From the IMG/VR virus record IMGVR_UViG_3300006929_000084, positions 1 through 28,029 of that record: a stretch of 28,029 nucleotides of DNA; one strand, given 5' to 3'. Positions 6,971-12,819 of the stretch are shown piece after piece. Position 1 is the stretch's first letter; every line of letters starts with the position of its first letter. Origin of the DNA: a virus. Below the pieces are notes generated by a model. That model was given only the letters and a program-made list of their open reading frames with translations, had not been told where the DNA came from and searched no databases. The position numbers and the translations under genes are program-made.

Positions 6971-7492
6971 TTATCGTTGTTTAGTTTTCATGCCGAGTCG
7001 TTGGTTGCGATTTTCGGATTCTTCTTTGCTCCACACCTCACGAGTGTTGAACAGGTAGATGGGGAACACCCCCTCCCATGCAAACAAGTGATACTGATTG
7101 CTGGTATCAACCAGCCGATCCTCTTGCGGATACAGTTCCACCGCCTCCCATTGGTCGCTTAGCACTGCGTTCTTGATGCGTTGCTTGGCTCGCCAATCAC
7201 ACAATGGCTCGCGGTCATTGCGCTTGATTGACAGGTAGGTTGGTGCGTTGTCGCCAAACCCATGCTGCTCGTCCCAGAGGACACGACGTAGCACTTGAAA
7301 CATTGGCGATAGGTATGTCGTGGTTTCGTCGTACTCACGTTGCATAGCCTTGACGTTGTCCATCACTCGCTCATCCGTCCAATCATGGGGCGCAACGTCC
7401 TTGACTAGGGCAAAGATTTTCATATCACTCTGCCGCACCGTTGGCACGATCTCAAAGACAAAGTCTTTGTCTGTGTATATCTCGCTCACCAT
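6971..7492 (-). CDS. conserved phage protein, DUF7694-like
   Basis: A 173-residue protein. Its core, YLSIKRNDREPLCDWRAKQR, then VELYPQEDRLVDTSNQYHLF, resembles a widespread phage and plasmid protein family of unknown function in which a strand LSI.R is followed by a DW motif and a late YHL motif. The name DUF7694 is given from memory and should be checked. The ATG at 7492 overlaps the upstream stop (ATGGTGA); a GTG one codon later is an alternative. The 3' end stops just before a GTTTAAAC element. No catalytic residues are obvious. Confidence 0.6.
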   Translation of the reverse strand: MVSEIYTDKDFVFEIVPTVRQSDMKIFALVKDVAPHDWTDERVMDNVKAMQREYDETTTYLSPMFQVLRRVLWDEQHGFGDNAPTYLSIKRNDREPLCDWRAKQRIKNAVLSDQWEAVELYPQEDRLVDTSNQYHLFAWEGVFPIYLFNTREVWSKEESENRNQRLGMKTKQR

Positions 7493-7689
7493 TCGCCCCC
7501 TTCCATTTTGAATTCGCAGTTAGTAAAGAGCTTCGCTTTAGCATCTATGTACTCTTGAGCCTCACGCATTGCCTGTTCGATTCCGTGAGAGTCAACAGAA
7601 AAAGCAATCTCCATACCCCATTCACGATCTGGAATGTGTTTGTTTCGGATCATAACCATGATCCACTGGTCTTTCTTTTCCTCGGTCAT
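7486..7689 (-). CDS. small hypothetical early protein behind a strong promoter
   Basis: A 67-residue protein: a hydrophobic strand WIMVMIRNKHI, a second strand MEIAFSVDS and a helix GIEQAMREAQEYIDAKAK. The fold looks like a small beta-alpha unit; not recognised. The ATG is preceded by a full CGCAACAAAGGAG (7695-7707). It is the first gene after the sigma70-type promoter at 7718-7746, so its transcript probably starts about 20 bases before the ribosome binding site. This suggests higher or separate expression compared with upstream operon genes. Confidence 0.65.
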   Translation of the reverse strand: MTEEKKDQWIMVMIRNKHIPDREWGMEIAFSVDSHGIEQAMREAQEYIDAKAKLFTNCEFKMEGGEW

Positions 7690-7717
7690 GCGACCTCCTT
7701 TGTTGCGATGGTTTACT

Positions 7718-7746
7718 ATAGTAACCTATTGATAATCATTTGTCAA
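7718..7746 (-). promoter_or_regulatory. sigma70-type promoter P1
   Basis: On the minus strand TTGACA (complement of 7741-7746) is followed after exactly 17 bases by TACTAT (complement of 7718-7723), a near-consensus promoter. The -10 box lies within the palindrome TACTATAGTA, which could be an operator. The -35 box overlaps the last codons of the upstream membrane-protein gene. It drives the gene at 7689 and onward. Confidence 0.7.
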
Positions 7747-7951
7747 CCTTAGTTTTGGCGGATGCCAATAGCACCACGGTGCAAGCGCTCATGGTGAACG
7801 TCACGCAGACGAACAGCACGAGCCACGCACCACCCCACAGTTTGATGAGGTAGTCGGGTGCCGTATCCCACAGATACAGCCCCACCCACAGGTTCAGTGC
7901 GCCGACAACGGACAGGATGCCCGTCGTTAATGCGAGTCTTAGATTGCTCAT
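7736..7951 (-). CDS. small two-span membrane protein
   Basis: A 71-residue protein with two hydrophobic helices, about residues 6-28 (ALTTGILSVVGALNLWVGLY) and 38-64 (WGGAWLVLFVCVTFTMSACT and following residues), and a short charged tail AKTKVDK. Size and topology match two-span holins, but it sits in an early-type operon far from any visible lysin, so a superinfection or host-membrane role is equally possible. The ATG at 7951 overlaps the upstream stop as TGATG. The -35 box of P1 is embedded in its last codons. Confidence 0.6.
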   Translation of the reverse strand: MSNLRLALTTGILSVVGALNLWVGLYLWDTAPDYLIKLWGGAWLVLFVCVTFTMSACTVVLLASAKTKVDK

Positions 7952-8295
7952 CAATGCCCCCATCGTTGACGCAGCGCGGTCTGGGCAACCTCGTTGAATC
8001 CAACGAGTAGCGTGGACTTGAGCTTGCCATCCACCACATGATCTATGTACTGCTGCCCGTCACGAGTTGCGATCTTCGCTGCGACTCGCATCTTGTGAAG
8101 CAGTTCGTTTAAACGACGTTGCGTTAGTTGAGTTTTCCATCCGGCGTTGGAGATCCAGATCTCCGACTTGTCATCATCACGTTGAGCGATCAGGTTGCCG
8201 TGTAGATACAGGCTACCCTCGCGGCTCTCCGTGTTGGCGTCTTTCCCGTCGAGTCCGAGCAGGAAGTGTGCGATTGCTGCGTTTGGCTTGTTCAT
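7951..8295 (-). CDS. conserved phage hypothetical protein
   Basis: A 114-residue protein. The central part, GSLYLHGNLIAQRDDDKSEI, followed by WISNAGWKTQLTQRRLNELL, resembles a recurrent small phage protein: a strand pair, then an aromatic GW-x-T turn and a helix. No function is known. The start has AAGGA before it and a composite GTTTAAAC-GCAACGAAGGA leader (8301-8320). A second GTTTAAAC lies inside at 8107 and encodes R-L-N-E. Confidence 0.6.
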   Translation of the reverse strand: MNKPNAAIAHFLLGLDGKDANTESREGSLYLHGNLIAQRDDDKSEIWISNAGWKTQLTQRRLNELLHKMRVAAKIATRDGQQYIDHVVDGKLKSTLLVGFNEVAQTALRQRWGH

Positions 8296-8330
8296 GTTTG
8301 TTCCTTCGTTGCGTTTAAACAGATTGGAAA

Positions 8331-8346
8331 GAGGAGGTTACTCCTC
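8331..8346 (-). other. intercistronic hairpin GAGGAG-TAAC-CTCCTC
   Basis: A perfect 6-bp inverted repeat with a 4-base loop that contains the stop codon of the gene ending at 8338. On the minus-strand transcript it would fold between two operon genes. It lacks a uridine tract, so it is more likely an mRNA-processing or stability element than a terminator. Confidence 0.4.
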
Positions 8347-8538
8347 CTCCCCCCAGCACTCAGTCCACTCCTCGTCGGTCATTCCTGAGATCAAGAACTC
8401 ACGCTCAGAGGTGGACAGTTCAGGCATTACATCCTGTATGAATGCGCCAGCCTCCCACTTAGCGATCTGCTCGTGGGTCACAGGCAGATCCATGGTGTGG
8501 GTCTTGCCTGAGAAAAGAGATTGCTTTTCGATTAACAT
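8338..8538 (-). CDS. conserved small phage/plasmid protein
   Basis: A 66-residue protein. MDLPVTHEQIAKWEAGAFIQ, then DVMPELSTSEREFLISGMTD and EEW, matches a pattern common in small phage and plasmid proteins of unknown function, usually 60-80 residues. The ATG at 8538 has AGGAG six bases upstream, overlapping the stop of the upstream gene. The acidic C-terminus GEEE is encoded by the hairpin at 8331-8346. Role unknown; possibly a host-takeover or anti-defence peptide, which is a guess. Confidence 0.65.
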   Translation of the reverse strand: MLIEKQSLFSGKTHTMDLPVTHEQIAKWEAGAFIQDVMPELSTSEREFLISGMTDEEWTECWGEEE

Positions 8539-8540
8539 AG

Positions 8541-8750
8541 TTACTCCTCGTCTTCAAAAGTTTCTTCTTGGAAGGCCACTAGGAAGCTCGCTTCCCAAGT
8601 AACCCAATCAGGGTTAAACCCTCTCGCACCTAAAGCGTTGTGCAGCATAGTCTCAATCGCCTCTGCGATGTCGGGGTTCGCCTCCAAGAATCCTTGGATT
8701 TCGCGGTCACTAGATTGCACGCTTGTGTGGTCAACTGACTTGATAGCCAT
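8541..8750 (-). CDS. hypothetical acidic early protein
   Basis: A 69-residue acidic protein, not recognised: REIQGFLEANPDIAEAIETM forms a helix, followed by WVTWEASFLVAFQEETFEDE. The leader is the composite element GTTTAAAC plus GCAACGAAGGAG (8757-8776), six bases before the ATG. It is probably co-transcribed with the next gene, 2 bp away. Function unknown. Confidence 0.6.
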   Translation of the reverse strand: MAIKSVDHTSVQSSDREIQGFLEANPDIAEAIETMLHNALGARGFNPDWVTWEASFLVAFQEETFEDEE

Positions 8751-8790
8751 TGGCTTCTCCTTCGTTGCGTTTAAACAAAATGCCGAGGCT

Positions 8791-8904
8791 TTACTGGGAC
8801 TTATTGATATGGCCCATGAGGTCGCATCTCTTGTCGCTTACCCTTGGTCGGACTTCCCAAGGCGCACCCCACATCAGACTCCATGCCCATGATCCGTCAC
8901 TCAT
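8791..8904 (-). CDS. possible tryptophan-rich 37-residue peptide
   Basis: A short frame beginning MSDGSWAWSLMWGAPWEVRP and ending HINKSQ, with four tryptophans in the first 16 residues. There is no clear ribosome binding site before its ATG. The strong element CGCAACAAAGGAG upstream (8951-8963) instead leads into ATG-ACC-TGA. It may be expressed by reinitiation after that minimal frame or not at all. It fills the gap between promoter P2 and the next gene, so it is recorded with low confidence. Confidence 0.3.
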   Translation of the reverse strand: MSDGSWAWSLMWGAPWEVRPRVSDKRCDLMGHINKSQ

Positions 8905-8973
8905 GTGAGGTGATTGACGGTGGAAGGCTTAGGTTCAGGTCATCGCGGCTCTCCTTTGTTGCGATGGTTTACA

Positions 8974-9003
8974 GTAGTAATACGAGACAGCATCACCTGT
9001 CAA
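8974..9003 (-). promoter_or_regulatory. sigma70-type promoter P2
   Basis: Minus-strand TTGACA (complement of 8998-9003), then 18 bases, then TACTAC (complement of 8974-8979). Sequence downstream of the -10 (GTAAACCATCGCAACAAAGG) matches that after P1 base for base, so P1 and P2 are duplicated control units. It lies immediately after the vWA-like gene and would restart transcription of the small-gene part of the operon. Confidence 0.6.
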
Positions 9004-9012
9004 GCATTATTT

Positions 9013-9819
9013 CTAAGCGGCCTGTTGGTAGGCCGCGCTCTCAGTCCATGCATCGTTGACCGTGGCCAGCGCTGCGTCCATGTCCTCGTACCCTGTGTCT
9101 CCTAGCATGGGCGGTAGGTACATGGCATCCTCTGGGATGTCCTTCATCTCCTCGACGCTGCCGTAGCCAGATACTGGCTTGTCGTAGGTGAACTCCATGA
9201 TGCGGAAGCACACTCGGCGTAGCATACTGGGGTGTGCCACAGCGAAGCTGATGCGATCAAGATCAAGCGGCTCGTCGGGTTGCTTGACCGTGATGAATAT
9301 GTGCTGCTCATCATACTGGCGATGCGTCTTGCTGATCTGCGTAGCAATCAACTCGACACGCTGCCCAGCCCGTTCGATCTGGTCGATCAGTGCAACCACT
9401 GCGGCACCCTTGCGGATCATCGCCTCAGTACTGGTGTACCACACAGCGCCGATGTCGCAGTAGATTCGCACAATCGGTAGCGGCTTGGCGTCCTCATCGT
9501 CCATGAACATCATGTGCATTGGCGCTCCGGCAGCGTAGCTGGGGACACAAACTCGCTGACCTGCCATGCCATACTCCCACTCAGGTCGTTTAAACGATGC
9601 CTCCTTTGCCTTGGCAAACTGAACGTCGGCGTCCATGGCATCGCGCCCCTCTGCCCAACCGCTGATCGCAAGCTGCTGTGATTCCTCAAAGGAATTAGAT
9701 CCGGTGAACTCGTGGGTGCCGCTGACCGATGATGGCTCATCGCCCCATGCCTCGTTCGGATCACGGTGCATATCTGCCATGCACTCGTCCCATGTTGCGT
9801 TGTACGTTGCTATGCTCAT
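9013..9819 (-). CDS. degenerate vWA-like partner of the AAA+ ATPase (DUF7192-like)
   Basis: A 268-residue protein whose start overlaps the AAA+ gene stop as TAATG. Residues 116-160 read IVRIYCDIGAVWYTSTEAMI, then RKGAAVVALIDQIERAGQRV and ELIAT. This is the strand-helix-strand order of a von Willebrand A domain as in CobT, with the MIDAS D-x-S-x-S reduced to D122-IGAVW. A second strand-helix unit follows (HIFITVKQ, DRISFAVAHPSMLRR). AAA+ ATPases of the CobS/MoxR type usually work with a vWA partner, so this is probably the partner or a substrate adaptor. The DUF name is from memory; the vWA assignment is inference. Confidence 0.5.
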   Translation of the reverse strand: MSIATYNATWDECMADMHRDPNEAWGDEPSSVSGTHEFTGSNSFEESQQLAISGWAEGRDAMDADVQFAKAKEASFKRPEWEYGMAGQRVCVPSYAAGAPMHMMFMDDEDAKPLPIVRIYCDIGAVWYTSTEAMIRKGAAVVALIDQIERAGQRVELIATQISKTHRQYDEQHIFITVKQPDEPLDLDRISFAVAHPSMLRRVCFRIMEFTYDKPVSGYGSVEEMKDIPEDAMYLPPMLGDTGYEDMDAALATVNDAWTESAAYQQAA

Positions 9820-10967
9820 TACGCTGCCTCCACGTTAGCGATGATACCGACCTCGATTTCATCCATGATTTTCTGCTTGTCAGTTTCACTGAAGCCTTTG
9901 TTCCAAATCGTCTGTGCCGCCACACGCTGCGGTGACACGCCAGCCGCTAGCAGCTTGGCACCCTTGACCGAAGCCCTTGGGCTTACGATGTAGCGCATTT
10001 TGTGATGCTCCACGGCGTGGCGAACAGCTTGGACATAGTCCACCCAAGTGTCGTTGCCAGCAATGGCTCGCTCTAGCGACTCGTCGTAACCCATGGTTAC
10101 GTTGCAGAAGCGATCAAGCGTTGCCATGTCCATGGGGTTGCGTCCCACATACTGTGCAGATGCACCGTGACCGAAGGTGTTGGCCGAAGCAATCACGACA
10201 AAGTCGGGGTGCTTTTCGACCATGCCGCCCTCGCCATCGTTCCCCAAAGGGAAGCTGGCAAAATCATTGGCCAGCGCAGCGTTCAAGGCCAGCAGCGCAT
10301 TGCTGGATGATGCGTCCATTTCGTCCATCAGGACGAGGCCACCATGTTTAAACGCCTTGTAGAAGTTGGTTTGTGAATACGAACCGTCCGGCTTGACGTA
10401 ACCGACTACGTCGTGATCGTACTTGATGGCACCGTAGCAGTAGAAGTCTCGGCCAAGCGCTTCAGCGATTTGCTTCGCAATGGTGGTCTTGCCTGATCCA
10501 GCAGGGCCAGCCACATACACGTTCTCGCCAACGGCTACCGTAGGTAGGATCTCATCGAACACTTCGTGAACATGAACATCACCGAGATCTACGATCTCAT
10601 CACCGATCACGATCTCGTGTCGGACAGTACGGGTAGCCGCCACCTGACGCTCCAGATCTTCGATCTTAGACTCAAGCCGCTCGGTGACTTGGGCCACCAT
10701 GCGATCCAGATCATCGCCGGTCAGCGTAGCTGCCTTGCCGCCATCAGGGCCATGTGCCCAGAGGGTGATCTTGTCTTCGACAGGCATCTGGGGGGACAGG
10801 CGGTACAGGGTGCAGAGCAGGGACAGAGCGGAACGCTCATCACGAGACAGGCCGTCAGCGATAATTGCGACGGCGCAGCCGAGGTTATGTGACTTAGTCA
10901 CACGCTCCAACCTTTCGGTCAGTTTGTTTAGGCGGCGTGGCTCGATTGTGTTAGAATGATCGAACAT
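9819..10967 (-). CDS. CobS/MoxR-type AAA+ ATPase
   Basis: A 382-residue ATPase. A helical N-terminal part, with a likely coiled coil at about 86-112, precedes the AAA+ core: Walker A GPAGSGKT (154-161), Walker B LVLMDE (211-216), sensor-1 N263 in VVIASANT, and arginine finger R286 in TLDRF. The spacing and GLVLMDEMDASSSNALLALN match CobS and its phage relatives. These use ATP to remodel partner proteins, often with a vWA protein, which here is the next gene. The ATG has AAGGAG eight bases before it in a composite GTTTAAAC-GCAACAAAGGAG leader (10976-10995). A GTTTAAAC also lies inside at 10346. The substrate is unknown. Confidence 0.85.
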   Translation of the reverse strand: MFDHSNTIEPRRLNKLTERLERVTKSHNLGCAVAIIADGLSRDERSALSLLCTLYRLSPQMPVEDKITLWAHGPDGGKAATLTGDDLDRMVAQVTERLESKIEDLERQVAATRTVRHEIVIGDEIVDLGDVHVHEVFDEILPTVAVGENVYVAGPAGSGKTTIAKQIAEALGRDFYCYGAIKYDHDVVGYVKPDGSYSQTNFYKAFKHGGLVLMDEMDASSSNALLALNAALANDFASFPLGNDGEGGMVEKHPDFVVIASANTFGHGASAQYVGRNPMDMATLDRFCNVTMGYDESLERAIAGNDTWVDYVQAVRHAVEHHKMRYIVSPRASVKGAKLLAAGVSPQRVAAQTIWNKGFSETDKQKIMDEIEVGIIANVEAA

Positions 10968-11006
10968 AGTTCGTACTCCTTTGTTGCGTTTAAACAGTGT
11001 GGAAAC

Positions 11007-11615
11007 CTAGTCTGTGACTAGGCATCCAGCGAGGTGGCAGGAAGGACAATGCGACTCAGCGGTGATGGTCGATTGCCACTTGAGCGAAGCTCGTGCGGTG
11101 AATCCGCATTCGTTGCAGTGGATCTTGAGCATACGAGTGCCTTGCTTCTTGCGAAGGTTGGCGTCGATTGCAGCGTGGGGATACTCTCCGAGTATTTCAG
11201 CGATCTCTTTGAACTGCTCAAGCAGCTCGGGGGAAGCTGGGGTCTGTGTCATCGGGCCGGTAAAGCCTACGGCTCTAGCGATTCGGGCAAACTCGCCCTT
11301 GTGGCCACAGTCGATGCCAGCCCAAACATGAATGAATTCATGTGTCAGGATACGCAGCACCTCGGTGACATCATCCACAAGTGGATTGATGAACACTTCC
11401 ATAGTGCCATCGGCACTGATTGATGCGTCGAATGCCTGACCTAGCACGACCTTGCCGCTCTTGGATCCACGATACCCGATAGGGAAGCCGCAGGACACAC
11501 GGTAGCGGCGGGATTGCCATGCGTCGGGTGAGATACCAGCATTGGCAAACACCATCTCAAACAACATAACAAGCGCAGCTTGTAACCATTCTTCTCGTGT
11601 CTTGTATGACTGCAT
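11007..11615 (-). CDS. SprT-like zinc metalloprotease
   Basis: A 202-residue protein with the SprT/Spartan signature: H92-E93-F-I-H96 in LTHEFIHVWAG, third zinc ligand H105 in CGHKGEF, and a C-terminal zinc ribbon with C167-x2-C170 and C190-x2-C193. Relatives in cells cut DNA-protein crosslinks; in phages the role is not known and might be removal of bound host proteins or a step paired with the adjacent AAA+ ATPase. It is the first gene of the long minus-strand operon, with CGCAACAAAGGAG (11623-11635) before its ATG and a hairpin-rich leader of about 420 bases further upstream. Confidence 0.85.
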   Translation of the reverse strand: MQSYKTREEWLQAALVMLFEMVFANAGISPDAWQSRRYRVSCGFPIGYRGSKSGKVVLGQAFDASISADGTMEVFINPLVDDVTEVLRILTHEFIHVWAGIDCGHKGEFARIARAVGFTGPMTQTPASPELLEQFKEIAEILGEYPHAAIDANLRKKQGTRMLKIHCNECGFTARASLKWQSTITAESHCPSCHLAGCLVTD

Positions 11616-11639
11616 AGCAGTACTCCTTTGTTGCGATTA

Positions 11640-12059
11640 CTTTATGAACACAATCGAGAACACTCAGGGTGTTCTCTGTTCTGTTCACACAGAAACATTA
11701 GTGAATCTATCGTCTAGTCCAAGTCGCTTTCTGTGGCGACTCTTCAGGTGCATCACGGGCCTCATACCGATCTGCGAACACCCCTAGTCGGTTCACTCTA
11801 TCGACGCTCTTGGCCTATCCGACTACGTCGCTGCCGCTATCCCAGCGGTACACTTCGTGTCGGAGTAGGTGACTCCAACGCCCCGACATCCTTTGCCCAA
11901 GCCTTCGCAGCATTGCCTTGCACACAATGCCAGCTTGATTCGCTCCGATCCGCCGTGAGATCGAAACACCGATACCTGATCGGAGGTGGCCTACACCCAT
12001 TCAGTGATCGTCGGTAAGCTGGGCCAGATGGGCTGCCCAATCCGTCGATGCCAATCACT
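11640..12059 (-). ncRNA. candidate structured RNA or long 5' leader
   Basis: About 420 bp without a convincing gene but dense in perfect inverted repeats. Stems: 11656-11663/11669-11676 (8 bp), 11722-11727/11736-11741 (6), 11785-11791/11819-11825 (7), 11834-11838/11844-11848 (5), 11858-11863/11883-11888 (6), a nested pair 11898-11902 + 11910-11915 with 11925-11930 + 11933-11937 (5+6), 11943-11950/11978-11985 (8), 12020-12024/12035-12039 (5), and an outer 12003-12008/12054-12059 (6). Promoter P3 lies at the upstream end for minus-strand transcription, so this would be the leader of the SprT operon. It could also be an origin or a packaging signal. The strand and the RNA nature are inferred; no known RNA family is recognised. 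Confidence 0.45.
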
Positions 12060-12086
12060 ATGCCCAGATTCCGTTTAAACTGTCAA
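12057..12086 (-). promoter_or_regulatory. promoter P3 with GTTTAAAC against the -35 box
   Basis: Minus-strand TTGACA (complement of 12081-12086), an 18-base spacer and CATAGT (complement of 12057-12062). The first eight bases of the spacer are GTTTAAAC (12073-12080), directly adjoining the -35 box, where a bound protein would block RNA polymerase. It is the likely main promoter of the SprT-to-HTH operon. Confidence 0.55.
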
Positions 12087-12156
12087 CTTTTATTTCGTAA
12101 CTAAGTTTATTACCCTACGGGTAACTTTCGCAGTTTAAACGCTCTACGGGTTATGC
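12087..12156 (+). promoter_or_regulatory. probable control region before terS
   Basis: This holds the inverted repeat TTACCC-TAC-GGGTAA (12110-12124), the direct repeat CTACGGGT at 12115-12122 and 12144-12151, and a second GTTTAAAC at 12133-12140, 60 bp from the first. No clear sigma70 promoter is seen on the plus strand, so late transcription may depend on a phage or modified polymerase binding these repeats. Confidence 0.4.
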
Positions 12157-12582
12157 ATGGGTAAGCAGGTCAGCGTGAAAGAACGCCTATTCGCTAGGTA
12201 TGTGGCCGAAGGCCGCACACAAGCGCAGAGTGCGCGTATGGCTGGCTACGCCAGTAATCCAGACAAAAAGGGGAGTGAGTTGGTTAAAAAGCCTGAAGTC
12301 GTAGACTTAATTAATCAGCGTGGCGCTGAATTGGCCGAGGATCGGGCCGTATCCCTACGGGAGCACCTCGATACGCTGGCTGCTTTGCGTGATGATGCGC
12401 GTGATGCTGGGCAATATAGCTCTGCTATACAGGCCGAGCACCATCGTGGCAAGGCATCGCGTCTGTATGTCGAGCAACAGGTGGTCGCCAAGGCCGATAT
12501 GGATTCACCTACGGTGATCTTGGAGCGTTTAAACGGATTGCTATCGCGTGGCGCACCCGATGCGCTCGATGCGCCGGACTAG
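12157..12582 (+). CDS. terminase small subunit
   Basis: A 141-residue protein. The N-terminal third, ERLFARYVAEGRTQAQSARM then AGYASNPDKKGSELVKKPEV, is the helix-turn-helix region typical of small terminase subunits that recognise the packaging site. A helical oligomerisation region follows (LREHLDTLAALRDDARDAG) and a short C-terminal tail that would contact the large subunit. The gene starts the rightward packaging block, 238 bp before terL. The start lacks a strong ribosome binding site, having only CGGG. GTTTAAAC at 12527 encodes R-L-N-G. Confidence 0.75.
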   Translation: MGKQVSVKERLFARYVAEGRTQAQSARMAGYASNPDKKGSELVKKPEVVDLINQRGAELAEDRAVSLREHLDTLAALRDDARDAGQYSSAIQAEHHRGKASRLYVEQQVVAKADMDSPTVILERLNGLLSRGAPDALDAPD

Positions 12583-12819
12583 CGCTCGCATAATGCGCAC
12601 AGGAGTCCCGCTCGTAGCGCGTTTACACGCCCCAGCGCACCCCCACCCCGCGCACACAGCGCAGGAGTCCCATACCTACCCGTATATACAAATATACACA
12701 GTCAGGCACCCCATTTTCCGAATGACCCCACCCCCTTAAATCGCAAATGAAGTTTACATTTATATGTCTACAAAAATTTTGCAAAAAAAATTTACATTTC
12801 TGTAAAGGATTAGTGCGAT
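12583..12819 (+). promoter_or_regulatory. terS-terL intergenic control region
   Basis: A 237-bp gap that begins C-rich and ends A/T-rich. CAGGAGTCCC occurs at 12600-12609 and 12662-12671, each preceded by GCGCA-type sequence. Two perfect palindromic elements follow: GTATAT-ACAA-ATATAC (12682-12697) and TTTACA-TTTC-TGTAAA (12791-12806). The second abuts the AAAGGAT ribosome binding site of terL and could hide it. TTTACATTT also occurs near 12752. It is a plausible late promoter, translational operator or pac/cos region; none is proven. Confidence 0.4.

Larger units (their letters stand above)
588..11635. repeat. start-associated element CGCAACAAAGGAG
   Basis: Exact or near copies precede start codons on the minus strand at 588-600 (CGCAACAATGG), 5433-5443 (short), 6950-6962, 7695-7707, 8301-8313, 8757-8769, 8951-8963, 10976-10988 and 11623-11635, and on the plus strand at 1264 (CGCAACAGAGG) and 1703-1715. 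A further copy at 1037-1049 ends the RusA gene. AAGGAG is the Shine-Dalgarno part; the conserved CGCAAC before it is not explained by pairing to the 16S RNA 3' end. At 6962, 8313, 8769 and 10988 the element follows GTTTAAAC directly, sharing its last bases. Confidence 0.85.

Noticed and set aside
7736-7951. Firm assignment of the two-span membrane protein as a holin
   Set aside because: No lysin or spanin is nearby and it lies in an early-type operon, so topology alone is not enough.
11733-12058. Several overlapping 60-94-codon frames on both strands in the control region
   Set aside because: No ribosome binding sites, no recognisable protein pattern and mutually overlapping; the inverted repeats explain the region better.
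12608-12739. Short frames in the terS-terL gap
   Set aside because: C-rich low-complexity translation without a ribosome binding site or family resemblance.
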